Of a stretch of DNA of 64,000 nt, positions 11,797 to 25,100 are shown one piece after another (the first letter of the stretch is position 1; every line of letters begins with the position of its first letter). Position numbers and translations under genes: made by a program. The DNA is taken from the NCBI RefSeq assembly GCF_027579695.1, contig NC_083577.1, positions 40,491,198-40,555,197 of the forward strand, read 5' to 3'. The stretch comes from Neoarius graeffei (Eukaryota; Chordata; Actinopteri; Siluriformes; Ariidae). The notes beneath the pieces are model-generated. The model saw only the letters and a list, made by a program, of their open reading frames with translations, ran no database searches and had not been told where the DNA came from.

Positions 11797-11859
11797 ATGG
11801 AAAACAAGAAATTTAAAATTAATTTGGACGATTCTGCGTTCAACAGAGAAAGAAGTCCG
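11797..11859 (+). CDS. ERCC1: ERCC1 coding exon 1
   Basis: Twenty-one codons, [15 protein letters not shown] and onward, ending at a GTAAGT donor in phase 0. The ATG is chosen because it opens the only frame that joins to exon 2 and gives the conserved KKF-(I/L)D motif. Confidence 0.88.
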
Positions 11860-14800
11860 GTAAGTAGGGAGTAATGTGGCTTAATTACAGATTTGTAACT
11901 GCTATAACTACAGCAGCACAAGCTAGCTAGCTATACTTGTTTGCAAGCTAGCTAGCTAACTATACTTATTTGCAAGCTAGCCAGCTATACTTGCTTGCAA
12001 GCTAGCTAGCTATACTTGTTTGCATGCTAGCTAGCTATACTTGTTTGCATGCTAGCTAGCTAGCTATACTTGTTTGCAAGCTAGCTAGCTAGCTATACTT
12101 GTTTGCAAGCTAGCTAGCTAGCTATACTTGTTTGCTAGCTAGCTAGCTATACTTGCTTGCAAGCTAGCTAGCTATACTTGCTTGCAAGCTAGCTAGCTAT
12201 ACTTGCTTGCAAGCTAGCTAGCTATACTTGCTTGCAAGCTAGCTAGCTATACTTGCTTGCAAGCTAGCTAGCTATACTTGCTTGCAAGCTAGCTAGCTAT
12301 ACTTGCTTGCAAGCTAGCCAGCTATACTTGCTTGCAAGCTAGCCAGCTATACTTGTTTGCTAGCTAGCTAGCTATACTTGCTTGCAAGCTAGCTAGCTAG
12401 CTATACTTGCTTGCAAGCTAGCTAGCTATACTTGCTTGCAAGCTAGCTAGCTAGCAATACTTGCTTGCAAGCTAGCTAGCTAGCAATACTTGCTTGCAAG
12501 CTAGCTAGCAATACTTGCTTGCAAGCTAGCTAGCTAGCTAGCTATACTTGTTTGCTAGCTAGCTATACTTGTTTGCAAGCTAGCGAGCTAGCGATACTTG
12601 CTTGCGAGCTAGCGATACTTGCTTGCGAGCTAGCGATACTTGCTTGCGAGCTAGCGATACTTGCTTGCGAGCTAGCTATACTTGCTTGCGAGCTAGCTAG
12701 CGATACTTGCTTGCGAGCTAGCTAGCGATACTTGCTTGCGAGCTAGCTAGCTATACTTGCTTGCGAGCTAGCTAGCTATACTTGCTTGCGAGCTAGCTAG
12801 CTATACTTGCTTGCGAGCTAGCTAGCTATACTTGCTTGCGAGCTAGCTAGCTAGGTATACTTGCTTGCGAGCTAGCTAGCTAGGTATACTTGCTTGCGAG
12901 CTAGCTAGCTAGCTATGCTTGCTTGCGAGCTAGCTAGCTAGCTATGCTTGCTTGCGAGCTAGCTAGCTAGCTATGCTTGCTTGCGAGCTAGCTAGCTAGC
13001 TATGCTTGCTTGTGAGCTAGCTAGCTAGCTTTACTTGTTTGCAAGCTAGCGAGCTAGCTAGCTATACTTGTTTGCAAGCTAGCGAGCTTGCTAGACTTGT
13101 TTGCTAGCTAGCTAGCTATACTTGTTTGCAAGCTAGCTATACTTGTTTGCTAGCTAGCTAGCTAGCTATACTTGCTTGCTAATTAGCTAACTATGGACCC
13201 TAGATATATGTGGTAGTATTTATTACACAGAATTATAAAGTCTCAGCCACAGCAGAGCACCGTTTGCTGCAAACTTGTTGCACTGCAGCTCAGACTGTAA
13301 AATGTTTTTTTCTGTTGCATTGGTGGTTTCTTTTGCACATGCAGGCACACAGTGTAGGCCTACTCTTCTGTGGCAATAATTATTTACTTTTGGCTGTAAT
13401 TTGCTGTGTAAGTATATTATTGCACTGTAAATGAGACTGAAAAATGGTGCTCACAAAATAGAGCTTGAGGTTACCTGCTACTTACTGTCTGCCTGAAGGG
13501 TTCCTACACAGTATGGAAAAGGATGGAGTTTGATTTTAGTACTTTCCAGGTCTGTATAAGCTTGGAAAAAGGAGACTAGCGTATGGAAAAATATTTCTGT
13601 TTCCAGGCTATTGCCCCTACTTTTTTTTTGTTCCTAAAATATAAAATTAAGCCAAAATATTCAAATTGGTGTGAGTTTGATGTTGAATTTCAGCAAGGTG
13701 GGGCATCTGCCATCAGTGAGCTCTGACATCAGCACATTGGGCTACGTCGTACCAGTGCAGGACTGGGGGAAAAGTCCGTCCATTATCTCTAGCCACTTTA
13801 TCCTGTTCTACAGGGTCGCAGGCAAGCTGGAGCCTATCCCAGCTGACTACGGGCGAAAGGCGGGGTACACCCTGGACAAGTCGCCAGGTCATCACAGGGC
13901 TGACACATATGGCCCTTTTCCACTACCCTTTTTCAGCTCACTTCAGCTCGCTTCAGCTCACTTCAGCCCGACACGGCTCGCGTTTCGACTACCAAAAACC
14001 AGCACGACTCAGCTCGTTTCAGCCCTGCTTAGCCCCTAAAACTCGCACCGTTTTGGAGTGGGGCTGAAGCGAGCCAAACCGTGCCGAGTGAGGCTGGGGG
14101 CGTGAGCAGACACTCCCCTGTGCACTGATTGGTGAGGAGGAGTGTCCTCACACGCCCACACACGCCCCGCGAGCGCGCTGGGATCTGTAAACGCCGCAAA
14201 CCCGGAAGAAGAAGAATTACGAATTACGAGAATTTCTGAAGCCTTATGCGCCTCGCCTCATCTATACGCTCTTGCCAGTATCTGTTGGCGTTGTCGGTGA
14301 CAACAAGCCACAGCACCAAGACCAGCAACACTAACGACTCCATGTCCTCCATGTTTATTGTTTACTATCCGGGTCGTGAGACTACCGCTGAAAAGCTCAC
14401 TGAATCAGTGACATACAGAGCATCGTGGACGAGTTCGCGGAGCGCAAGGCTCGCCGTATGCCCTTCAAATAATGCGCGCAGTAGGCTATTGATGTTTTAT
14501 TATGAGCCATGTACAGTATGTCGCCTAATGTTTTTTTGTTTCTGAGTTACATGTTCGTTTGAAGGACTTAATGTACAAAATAACATAGTTGCACCCCGTA
14601 GTGTTGAAATTGGTAAACACAGTGCATTCAGTGAGGTTTGCACCGCCCTCCTTTTATTTCTGACTCTTCCTGTCACCGTTGCAACCTCTGAGCGCTCATT
14701 CGTATGCCCTTCAAATAATGTGTGCAGTATAGGCTATTGCTGTTTTATTATGAGCCATGTACAGTATCCTAATGTTTTTTGTTTCTGAGTTACATGTTCG

Positions 14801-17800
14801 TTTGAAGGACTTGATGTACTAAATAACATAGTTGCACCCGGCAGTGTTGAAATTGGTAAACACCGCAGTTGCGGACATTTTGTAGCCTAAAATGATGTTA
14901 TGATAAGCTTTAATAAAGGGCCCGGTCATTTGCCCCGCCCCCGGCCCGGCTCTGACTTGTTCTGCCACTGTCACTGATGTCACTGTTTGCGCTGCTTAAC
15001 GACATCACGTGACGTCCACCCACTTTCGCTAACTCCACCCAATGTGTCCACCCACTTCCAGCCAGCACGGTTCAGCGCGGTTGTAGTCGAAATGCAACTC
15101 CAACAGCCCCGCTCAGCTCGACTCGGCACGGCACGGCTCAGCCGCGTTTGTAGTGGAAAAGCGGCATTAGACACAGACAACCATTCACACTCACATTCAC
15201 ACCTACGGTCAATTTAGAGCCACCAGTTAACCTAACCTGCATGTCTTTGGACTGTGGGGGAAACCGGAGCACCCGGAGGAAACCCACGCGGACACGGGGA
15301 GAACATGCAAACTCCGCACAGAAAGGCCCTCGCCGGCCACGGGGCTCGAACCCGGACCTTCTTGCTGTGAGGTGACAGTGTTAACCACTACACCACCGTG
15401 CCGCCCTATCTCAATCAATCAGAGCGAGCGCACTTTGCAACACCACAAGTGTGAGAATTTGTAATTGCAAGTTTTCTGAGAGCTGGCAAGTTTTGCTGCT
15501 GTTGTGGGGCTGCCCCTGGTGTGAATGATGGCAAATAGTGGTGTGTGTGTTAGTTTTAGAACAGTTTTGTGTGTGTGTGTGCGCGCATGCGAACATAGTT
15601 GCCCCTTACTTATTTGTGTTACACTTCTTAGCCTGATAACTGTCTTACTACCATGTTTTATCTTATTTGAACATGTGTGTGTATGGATGTCTCGGTCACT
15701 CACCCAGTTTGTACAGAGTTTCCCAAAAGCGTCGTAACGCAGAGATCTTCGTTATATGGTAGCGTCAGCAGCACAATGAACACACTCTCCTTGTTAAGTT
15801 GCTCTTAGTGTTAAGAGGCTTTTTGGGAAACCCACCACTGTGCAGCGCCTGGTTTCTTCTCTGTTTCTGTTGCTTACATACTTGCCAACTCTGCCGATTT
15901 TGACAGGTGAATACCGCTTCCCGCTTTTAGTTCTAAGAAATACAGCATCACAAAATAATTCATGAACACTGTTGGATTTGCTCTTCTGTTTTCGGTACAG
16001 GGGACCCAAATATACAGCGTCAAATAGTCATGTTATAAGTGAAGCCGAGAGCCAATGAAACAGCGCGATAATGTTGAGTCTAAATTGTATTGTTTTTATC
16101 ACACCATTCCATTGGCTCTTGTTATGGTTCTAGTCAATCAGCAATGAGGTCACATACTACAACAAGTCACACTAGTGTTTGTAAAAAAAAAAAACATACT
16201 CTGGTGATCCTGAGTAATGAATTCTCCAAAGGAAAAAAGATTTGCTATGACAAAGTTCAAGGCGACTTGGTCGTCAGATCATCCGTGCATCGAGGCAAAA
16301 TGAGTCTCAGCATTTTGTGAAGTATGTTAGTCTGATTTCACAATCAATTTTCTTCAAATATGGTGCTCAGAATGCACCGTTTAACACTTTTGTGTGTGTG
16401 TGTGCGCGTGTGTGTGTGACATGACTGTCACACAATCTGATCTACCACTTTTTATTTTCTCGGGGTTGGCGAGTGTGTGGGGGGGATGATAAAAAAAAGG
16501 CAAAGAAAGAGAGTGTGAGAGAGTTCTAAACTTTTTGTGGCCAATGATTTTACATTTTATTCTCAGTTCTATGTTAAGTTTTCAAAGTGCATTCTTTTAA
16601 TGTCTGAATTTTTAGTTGGTTTATAGTTCTGTGTTAAGCAGCATTTGCACTAAACAATTTTACTGCATCTAAGGGTGTATTCAGACCAGGATAGTTCGAT
16701 AGTTCACTTGCTTTGGACCGAACCAAATGTTTTTTTTATTTTTTCATTTTGGTGCGGTTCGCTTTCACACTGTACATTTTAGTAAGCGGACCAAAATCTG
16801 TCAACAAAGCCACGCGCCCTGAGGTCGTTCAGCTATTGGTCAGAGACGACACGCGCACAAAGCGTTAAGTTCAAAAGTAGTCATGGAGGCTTTCCGTGCT
16901 GTTATTCTTTTTAATGTCATCAAAGCTATATGTTTTTTCCAGTTTTTACTGTTTTCACAATTGTGCGATTACTATGCTGTTGTACAAGTAATTTATCAAC
17001 GACGACGACAAAGGGCAAGGCGGCTACGGAGGATAGCGCTGATGAGCGCACACCATGTGACAGTTCTGGCTCTTCACGCAATAGATGAATTTCTTTTTTG
17101 CGTCGCTAGTACCGCCACTTTTTGAAAGAATGTCCCTGATTTTAATGTAGGTCTGATGGAGTTTCTTCACTTTTAGCCGACATTGTTCTGGGGAGCGCGT
17201 GAACCCCTTCATTTTCTCACTGAATACAGCAAACACGTTGGCATTTTTGTGTGTTCTCTCCAAAAGCTCAGATATGTGGACATCTGCCCATATATCCACA
17301 AGGGTACGCGTTTCTTCCTCGGCCCACGTTTGCCCCCTACTCATTTTTTGTACTCTCTAGTCTAGCCTACCACTGGTCTGAATGACTGAACGACTGTTGT
17401 AAGGTTCCCTTGACAACCGAAACAGTGTTTGCACTTTGCGGTGGAGTGTCAAGACTCTGTTTCCCATAATGCTCGACAAACGACAGACGCTCCCGAGGTA
17501 CAAAAAAGCAAAACTGTCGGATTAGGTCCGGTCTGCTTTCACACCTCCAAAAGATCCGCACCAGGGTTCCTTTGGTCCGGACCGAGTCCGACCTTGCAGC
17601 TCGGTCTCGGTCCGCTTGTTTGGTCCGGACCAGAGTTCGGTGGTTTGTATTCAGACCAACCCAAAAGGTCCGGACCAAGGGAAATTTGGTTCGTTTGGTC
17701 CGGACCGAACAACGTAGGTGTGAATACGCCCTAATATTTAATGAAGCAAAAATCACTGGACTTCTGTTTCCTTTTCTTTTGATCAGGGGTGGGTTTCCCA

Positions 17801-20800
17801 AAAGCCTCTTAACGCCAAGAGCATCTTCACTAGGAGAGTGAATGTTCATTGTGATGCTAGCTCTACCATTTAATGATGATCGTTGTGCTACGATGCTTTT
17901 GGGAAACACACCCCAGTTTAATTTTTTAAATTTACGTGGCAGAAACAGAATAAACACTGCATTGTTTTAGCATTGCAGCTTGAATAAAATGCTGTGCATT
18001 GAACTTGTCATCTGGACTTGGCTTTAATTGATTTGTATGAGCTACAGTACCGTGCCACAGGGAGCCACTAGAAATTTTGGGCCCTATGAAAGAATATCAT
18101 ATCAGCAATCGCTTGCTTCTGGCAATTATTTGGCAACATGCTAGCTTGCATACTCACAACGTAACATACATATTAACAGTTGGGTTTTAAAATCATTTAT
18201 TTAAATAATAAACATCTAGTTATTTGTTCTCTGGTGTCAGATATGGTCTGAAAAATGTACTGTGATGTCTGGAAATTTGAGTATGGCAAAAGTATATAAA
18301 TTTGAAATGGGAACTGTGTAGGAACCCTGTACTTGTGTGGCTTCTCTTGGGCACAAAATGCACCCTCCTGTCTGAAAATGCATAAGTACTTACAGTGCCT
18401 TGCAAAAGTATTCCCCCCCCCCCCCCCCCGGCATTTTTCAGGTTTTGTTGCCTCACAACCTGGAATTAAAATGGATTGAGGGTTTGCATCATTTCATTTA
18501 CAGAACATGCCTACACCTTTGAAGATGTGATTTTTTTTTTTTTTTTTTGTGAAGCAAACAACAAATAGGACAAAATAACAGAAAACTTCAACGTGCATAA
18601 CTATTCACCCCCCCAATGTCAGTACTTTGTAGAGCCAACTTTTGCGGCAATTTACAGGTGCAAGTCGCTTTGGATAAGTCTCTGAGCTTGCCACATGTAG
18701 CCACTGGGATTTTTGCCCATTCCTCAAGGCAAAACTGCTCCAGCTCCTTCAAGTTGGGTGAGTTCCACTGGTGAACAGCAATCTTCAAGTCTGACCACAG
18801 ATTCTCAATTGGATTGAGGTCTGGGCTTTGACTAGGTCATTCCAACACATTTAAATGTTTCTCTTTAAACCACTCCAGTGTAGCTTTAGCAGTATGTTTA
18901 GGGTCATTGTCCTGCTGGAACGTGAACCTTCGTCCCAGTCTCAAACCTCTGGCTGACTCAAACAGGTTTTCCTCCAGAAGTGCCCTGTATTTAGTGCCAT
19001 CCATCTTTCCTACAGTCCTGACCAGTTTTCCTGTCCCTGCAGATGAAAAATATCCCCACAGCATGATGCTGCCACCACCATGCTTCATTGTAAGGATGGT
19101 GTTCTCAGGGTGATGGGTTTGCACCACACATGGCATTTCCCATGATAGCCAAAAATTTAAATTTTAGTCTCATTTGATCAGATAATCTTCTTCCACGTGT
19201 TTTGGAGTTTGCCCAACAGCATGTGGCAGACTCCCCAATGTGTTTCCTTAAGCAATTACTTTTTTTCTGGCCACTCTTCCATAAAGCCCCGCTCTGTGGA
19301 GTGTACGGCTTATTGTAGCCCTATGGACAGCTACTCCAGTCTCTGCTGTGGAACTGTGCAGCTCCCTCAGGGTTACCTTTGGTCTTTGTGCTGCCTCTCT
19401 GATTAATGCCCTCCTTGCCCGGTCCGTGAGTTGTGGTGGGCGGCCCTCTCTTGGCAGGTTTGTTGTGGTACCATGTTCTTTCCATTTGATGATGGATTTG
19501 ATGGTGCTCTAGGAGATCATCAAAGATTTGGATTTATTTTTTATAATCCAACCCTGACTTGTACTTCTCAACAACTTTGTCCCTGACTTGTTTGGAGAGC
19601 TCCTTAGTCTTCATGGTGTTGTTTGGTTAGTGGTGCCTCTTGCTTAGTGGTGTTGCAGCCTCTGGGGCCTTTCAGAAAAGGTGTATATACTGACAGATCA
19701 TGTGACACTTAGATTGCACACAGGTGGACTTTATTTCACTAATTATGTGACTTCTGAAGGTAATTGGTTGTACCAGAACTTTTTAGGGGCTTCATAGCAA
19801 AGGGGGTGAATACATATCAGGGCTTTCCACAAGCGCCGGCTGCCGGCCATACAGCCGACTACACAATTAAGTCCAGCCGGCTACTTTAATGACTATTATT
19901 TTTGTAGCCCACAGGCTCTAAATGTTAATTTTCTATTTTAATAAAATTAAATGTTTATCTAACGGACTGACAATAATGTCAAACTGAACCGCACTCATTT
20001 AAGTTGTGATTCGCGCTGTTTGTACCGATAATAACCACAAATTCCAAGCCGACTTCGTTGATTAAGGGAGAGTAACTCATCCGCGGCCCCGACATGCGGT
20101 GTGTGCGCGCGCACTCGGCGGAGGCAGTAGTGTGTCGGGGCCGTCGGAGGCGACATTGGAGGGAACAGAAGCAGAGATAACGCTTATTTTGTCTCCGGTA
20201 AACCAGTCTTCTCTCGTTCAATTACGTGCTGGCATCAAAAGACACCGTTGGTTGTAAATGAAACCAAACTGAGTGGTTGGAGTGTATTTTCATACACAAA
20301 TGGAGAAATGTTCGCTGAGTGTGTAATTGTGTAGCCACCACTGCAGACCGCTGTCGTTGTTAATTCATAGCATGCTCAGTTGCGTGAATGTGTCATGCAC
20401 CGAAAATAAGAGATTTACAAGCCAGGAACGCCTCATGATGCAATATGTGAGCTTGTATAGCCTATTACTGATTATTTTCGGTGCGCAAATCACAGTTTTC
20501 ATTGGTGCATTAGCGTCTGGCATACACTAATGAATAAAAAAGATGCAATATGTTGTAGTAGTAATAATAATAATAATAATAATAGAGCAAATGTCTGAGA
20601 AATTAATATAGCTTGTCTATTATGCAGGCATACTTAGGCTAATAATAATAATATGAACGGTTTTTGAATAATGCTCTCCTGCAATAAATAAATGGTCTGT
20701 GGAAAATACATTTAATCCTGGGAACTGCGTGCACAGGAGTTTATTTTGTGTTTACTCCCCCCCCCCGGCTGGCTACTTATTTGTCATGGCTGGCTAGTAT

Positions 20801-22116
20801 GAGCCTTAGTGGAAAGCCCTGCATATGCAGATGCCAATTTTCATTTTTTTTATTTAAAAATTTTTTACAAATATTTTTTCTCATTTCACTTCACCAACTT
20901 AGACTATTTTGTGCAGATCCATTACATAAAATTCAGATTAAAAAAAAAATTACAGGTTGTAATGCAACAAAATAGGTAAAAAGCCAAAGGGGGGGGGGGG
21001 GGTGAATACTTTTGCAAGGCACATTATCTAATGCTTGCCTGATTGCATCTTTTGCAGGAAATCCACAAGAACCTGTTAATCATGTAACCATACACAACAT
21101 GTTTGTGTATGAAAAGTGGTGGCTTATTGGTTAACATGTTTGTCTACTTAGTATTTGTGAATTGTTGTGAGTTCAAATTCTGGCTCTGTTAAGCTTTTCT
21201 ATGGTTCTGTCCCTAAGCAAAGTCCTTAACCCCTCAACTGCCCAGATGTCTAAACTGTATATTTGTGTGTGTGTTTGGGGGGGGGGATAAAAGTGTCCAC
21301 ATAATGGAAATGCAATGCAGTTTATGGTAACATATCTGATGTGCCCACACAGGTGGCTTCTCTTTTCAAGCCCTCTTCCAAAAAACCCAGTGCAGAGACC
21401 TCGACTACCCACAGTGCACCTCAAGCTGGTGGCCAGCCGCTGTCTTATGCCGAGTTCGTCGTTCAGAGCAAAAGCAGAGCTAAAGAGAGACCTGGAGATC
21501 TTCCTCAGGATGTGCATAGAGCTGCAGAACAGAGATCTGACACTGCTCTTGAATGTGGATCAGTCACAAAACCTTCCACAGATGCTGGGAAAGCTCAGAC
21601 TAGCACAAAAGAGAGAATGAGTCCAGAGCCAACTATAGCAGGATCGGAGACCTCTGCAGTTCCAGGAAGGTTGGAGGAGGATGTGGGACAAGGGCAGAAA
21701 ATGGATGAAGGTCACAGCACAGAGAAAGGCATCATTATGCCACCAGCGATAGGGTCAGGGAGCAGCATTATTGTAAGCCCAAGACAGGTACAGGATTGTT
21801 TCATCTGTCAGGATCATGCAGTGTAAATGTTTCTGGATTAGGTAGTGCTTCTTATATTTAAGAGGGTTAAACAATGGCGGCACGGTGGTGTAGTGGTTAG
21901 TGCTGTCGCCTCACAGCAAGAAGGTCCGGGTTCGAGCCCCGTGGCCGGCGAGGGCCTTTCTGTGTGGAGTTTGCATGTTCTCCCCGTGTCCGCGTGGGTT
22001 TCCTCCGGGTGCGCCGGTTTCCCCTACAGTTCAAAGACATGCAGATTAGGTTAACTAGGTGAGGGCCATATGTATATTATCATGTGATATTTCATGCCAC
22101 CCTCGATAAATAAAGT

Positions 22117-22158
<42 letters not shown>

Positions 22159-25100
22159 ACTTGGCCATAAGTGGGGATTAGATACTAGGCATGTTTAATG
22201 TACAGTAAGACATCACTATCGCATATGAGTGTCATTTTGTCGAGCAGAGGTTTTGTGTTTTTTTTTAAAGTGGGCTATGACTCATCCCAAACTACTTACC
22301 ATCTGAAAACATTATTTTTTTTCGGTTATTTTTTGGAGTTATGGATTTACAAGGTTGTAGTTGCCAGTTGCGATTTTAAATGATTTTTATTGAGCAGTAA
22401 ACATTTGATCCACAATAAGTCCAAAGTTGATGCAACCTACTTTTTATACCATTAACACATTTTCATATCCAGTACCAATCAAAAGTTTGGATGCACCTTC
22501 TAATTCAGTGGGGGTTTTTGTTTGTTTTTGTTTTTTTTAAATTCCCTGCTAGTCGAAACCCCCGAAGGGGGATTATGTCGTGGCGATGTCCGTCTGTCCC
22601 AGGAAGGGTGCTCACCTTCTGAAATCAACTCCTCTCACGATTTTTGGAGGAATTTCACGAAACTTGATAGGATTCTTTATTATGTGTCAGTAATACGCAT
22701 ATTGCAATTTTGTTCATTTCAGTCACATTTTACCAGAGTTATGGCCCTTGATTACCAAACTTGTACTCTGACAATTTCATGAGGGTATATTCAGCACTTA
22801 TAGCACAGATAGAGTTGCCAGTGTGGGATGTTGTGCTCTCGGAGTACTCTTGTCTTTATTTTTATTAATTAAAAGACACTTCATGTCTTAAAGTAATGAT
22901 GGATGTCGTTTCTCTGTACTTAGTTGATCTCAAGCACATTAAGAAGGCAAGAAATTCCACAAATTAACTTTTAACAAGGCAAACCTGTTAATTTTTTGTT
23001 TACCACATCATTCCATATATGTTCCATATGTTATTTCATAGTTTTGATGTCTTCAGTATTGTTCTACAATGTAGAAAATGGTCAAAATGCAGAAGAACCT
23101 GTGAATGAGCATGTGTGTCCAAACATTTGGCACAATATTTATAACTGTTGTTTTACTTCATTCATTCTGTTTGTGTGTTAACGTCTATGTACAGAGAGGA
23201 AACCCTATTTTAAAGTTTGTCCGGAGCGTCCCGTGGGAGTTTGGAGAGGTACTGCCTGACTACGTCTTGGGTCGAACAACATGTGCACTCTTTCTCAGGT
23301 AGGTGTCTGTCTGTTCAGAAATGTTCCAGTGCCAGCTAAGTGTTAAACCACAAAGCATCCTTCATGCTTTTGCAAAGAAGTTTGTCAGAATTGAGGTGTA
23401 GGGTTATGAATAACAAAAAGGACGTATGTGTTTCAGCCCAAACTTACAAGCACAAACGTATTTTGTAACGCTTTATGCTATACTAACTATAGTATATTGC
23501 TAGAACTTAAATTAATTTGACTCCAATCTAATTTGGAGAAACTGCAGCAATAATCTGTATCTTTTCAGTGTGCGCTACTATACCCTGAACCCAAACTACA
23601 TCCACGAGCGGCTGAAGCAGCTGGGCCAAACTTTCACACTCCGAGTACTGCTCGTGCAAGTTGATGTGGTGAGACTTGATGCCATACAAGCATATTCACA
23701 TCCTGTCCCAATATCCGTGTCAATGACAATACACTGCAGTTTCACATTTCAGCAAAGTGTGTGCAGAATTAAGGGTTTTCCTAAGAACTGAAATATGCTT
23801 GTCTTTTCTGTGTATCTAAAACAACATAGCAAACAGTTATAATGTTTTAAAGTCTGGTTACAAATAAAAATGAAAAGGAAGAAAATCACATTCAGTCATT
23901 TCATTCTAATTCCACTATAATACGCTGCGTCTGGCTGTGCATTTATAACCTAATCACCGTATAGGGACACAAAGTTATGGCTGAATCTTGTACAGAGGCT
24001 CTTCTGTTCTCATGCTGATGTGATGGCACAGAAGCACTGAAGATGTTTGGACAGCCAGAATCTGATTACATATTGAATTGATCAGGAGTTATTTATTTAT
24101 TTATTTGTCCATCTACAGATATTTTATACGCACATGTGCTGGTGTTGTCTGTGTGTCTTTTTGTCTTTTCCAGCCTTCTCTGCCCAGCATGCCCTTGTGA
24201 TTTTGCTTATTCTATTCATTGCTAAACCTCTAACTTTTTCGTCTGTACCTCAGTGTTGTGGTGCTGAGAGCTTTACGTATTAACGCTGTTTCAATAGACA
24301 GATCCTCATCATGCACTGAAGGAGCTCGCTCGAATCTGCATCATGGCTGACTGCACACTTATCCTGGCCTGGAGGTGAGCTCAGAAAATCAGTTATTAGC
24401 ACTTCATGTGCCATATTGCTGTATAACATACCACAACCACAGAAGCATACCATTTTGGTCAGAGGTTTACATATGGCCCTTTTCCACTACCCTTTTTCAG
24501 CTCAGTTCAGCTCGCTTCAGCTCACTTCAGCCCGACACGGCTCGCGTTTCGACTACCAAAAACCAGCACGACTCAGCTCGTTTCAGCCCTGCTTAGCCCC
24601 TAAAACTCGCACCGTTTTGGAGTGGGGCTGAAGCGAGCCAAAGCGAGCCGACTGAGGCTGGAGGCGTGAGCAGACACTCCCCTGTGCACTGATTGGTGAG
24701 GAGGCGTGTCCTCACATGCCCACACACGCCCCGCGAGCACGCTGGGATCTGTAAACACCGCAAACCCGGAAGAAGAATAATTACGAATTATGAGAATTTC
24801 TGAAGCCTTATGCGCCTCGCCTCATCTATACGCTCTTGCCAGTATCTGTTGGCGTTGTCGGTGACAACAAGCCACAGCACCAAGACCAGCAACACTAACG
24901 ACTCCATGTCCTCCATGTTTATTGTTTACTATCCGGGTCGTGAGACTACCGCTTAAAAGCTCACTGAATCAGTGACATACAGAGCATCGTGGACGAGTTC
25001 GCGGAGCGCAAGGCTCGTCGTATGCCCTTCAAATAATGCGCGCAGTAGGCTATTGATGTTTTATTATGAGCCATGTACAGTATGTCGCCTAATGTTTTTT

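Larger units (their letters stand above)
13781..15406 (-). mobile_element. tRNA-derived SINE, split by an inserted element
   Basis: The 3' part of the SINE is at 13781-13909 and the tRNA-like head at 15167-15406, both reversed. The normal CACATAGACACAG stretch of the family is interrupted at ATA|...|TTA by the 1257 bp element at 13910-15166. Confidence 0.9.
18393..21022 (-). mobile_element. Tc1-like transposon with one nested insertion
   Basis: The left terminal repeat CAGTGCCTTGCAAAAGTATTC is mirrored at 21004-21022. The transposase remnant is on the minus strand (about 18594-19616). Element 19818-20821 is inserted near its right end. Both termini carry homopolymer runs, about 16 C at 18414-18429 and about 12 G at 20990-21001, at mirrored positions. 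Confidence 0.9.

Noticed and set aside
11914-13185. CRISPR-like array
   Set aside because: The units are variable-length GCTA repeats with no unique spacers, in a vertebrate intron. It is a minisatellite.
23996-24290. Possible alternative ERCC1 exon
   Set aside because: No frame with both splice sites joins in phase with exons 4 and 5, and the conserved protein is already continuous without it.
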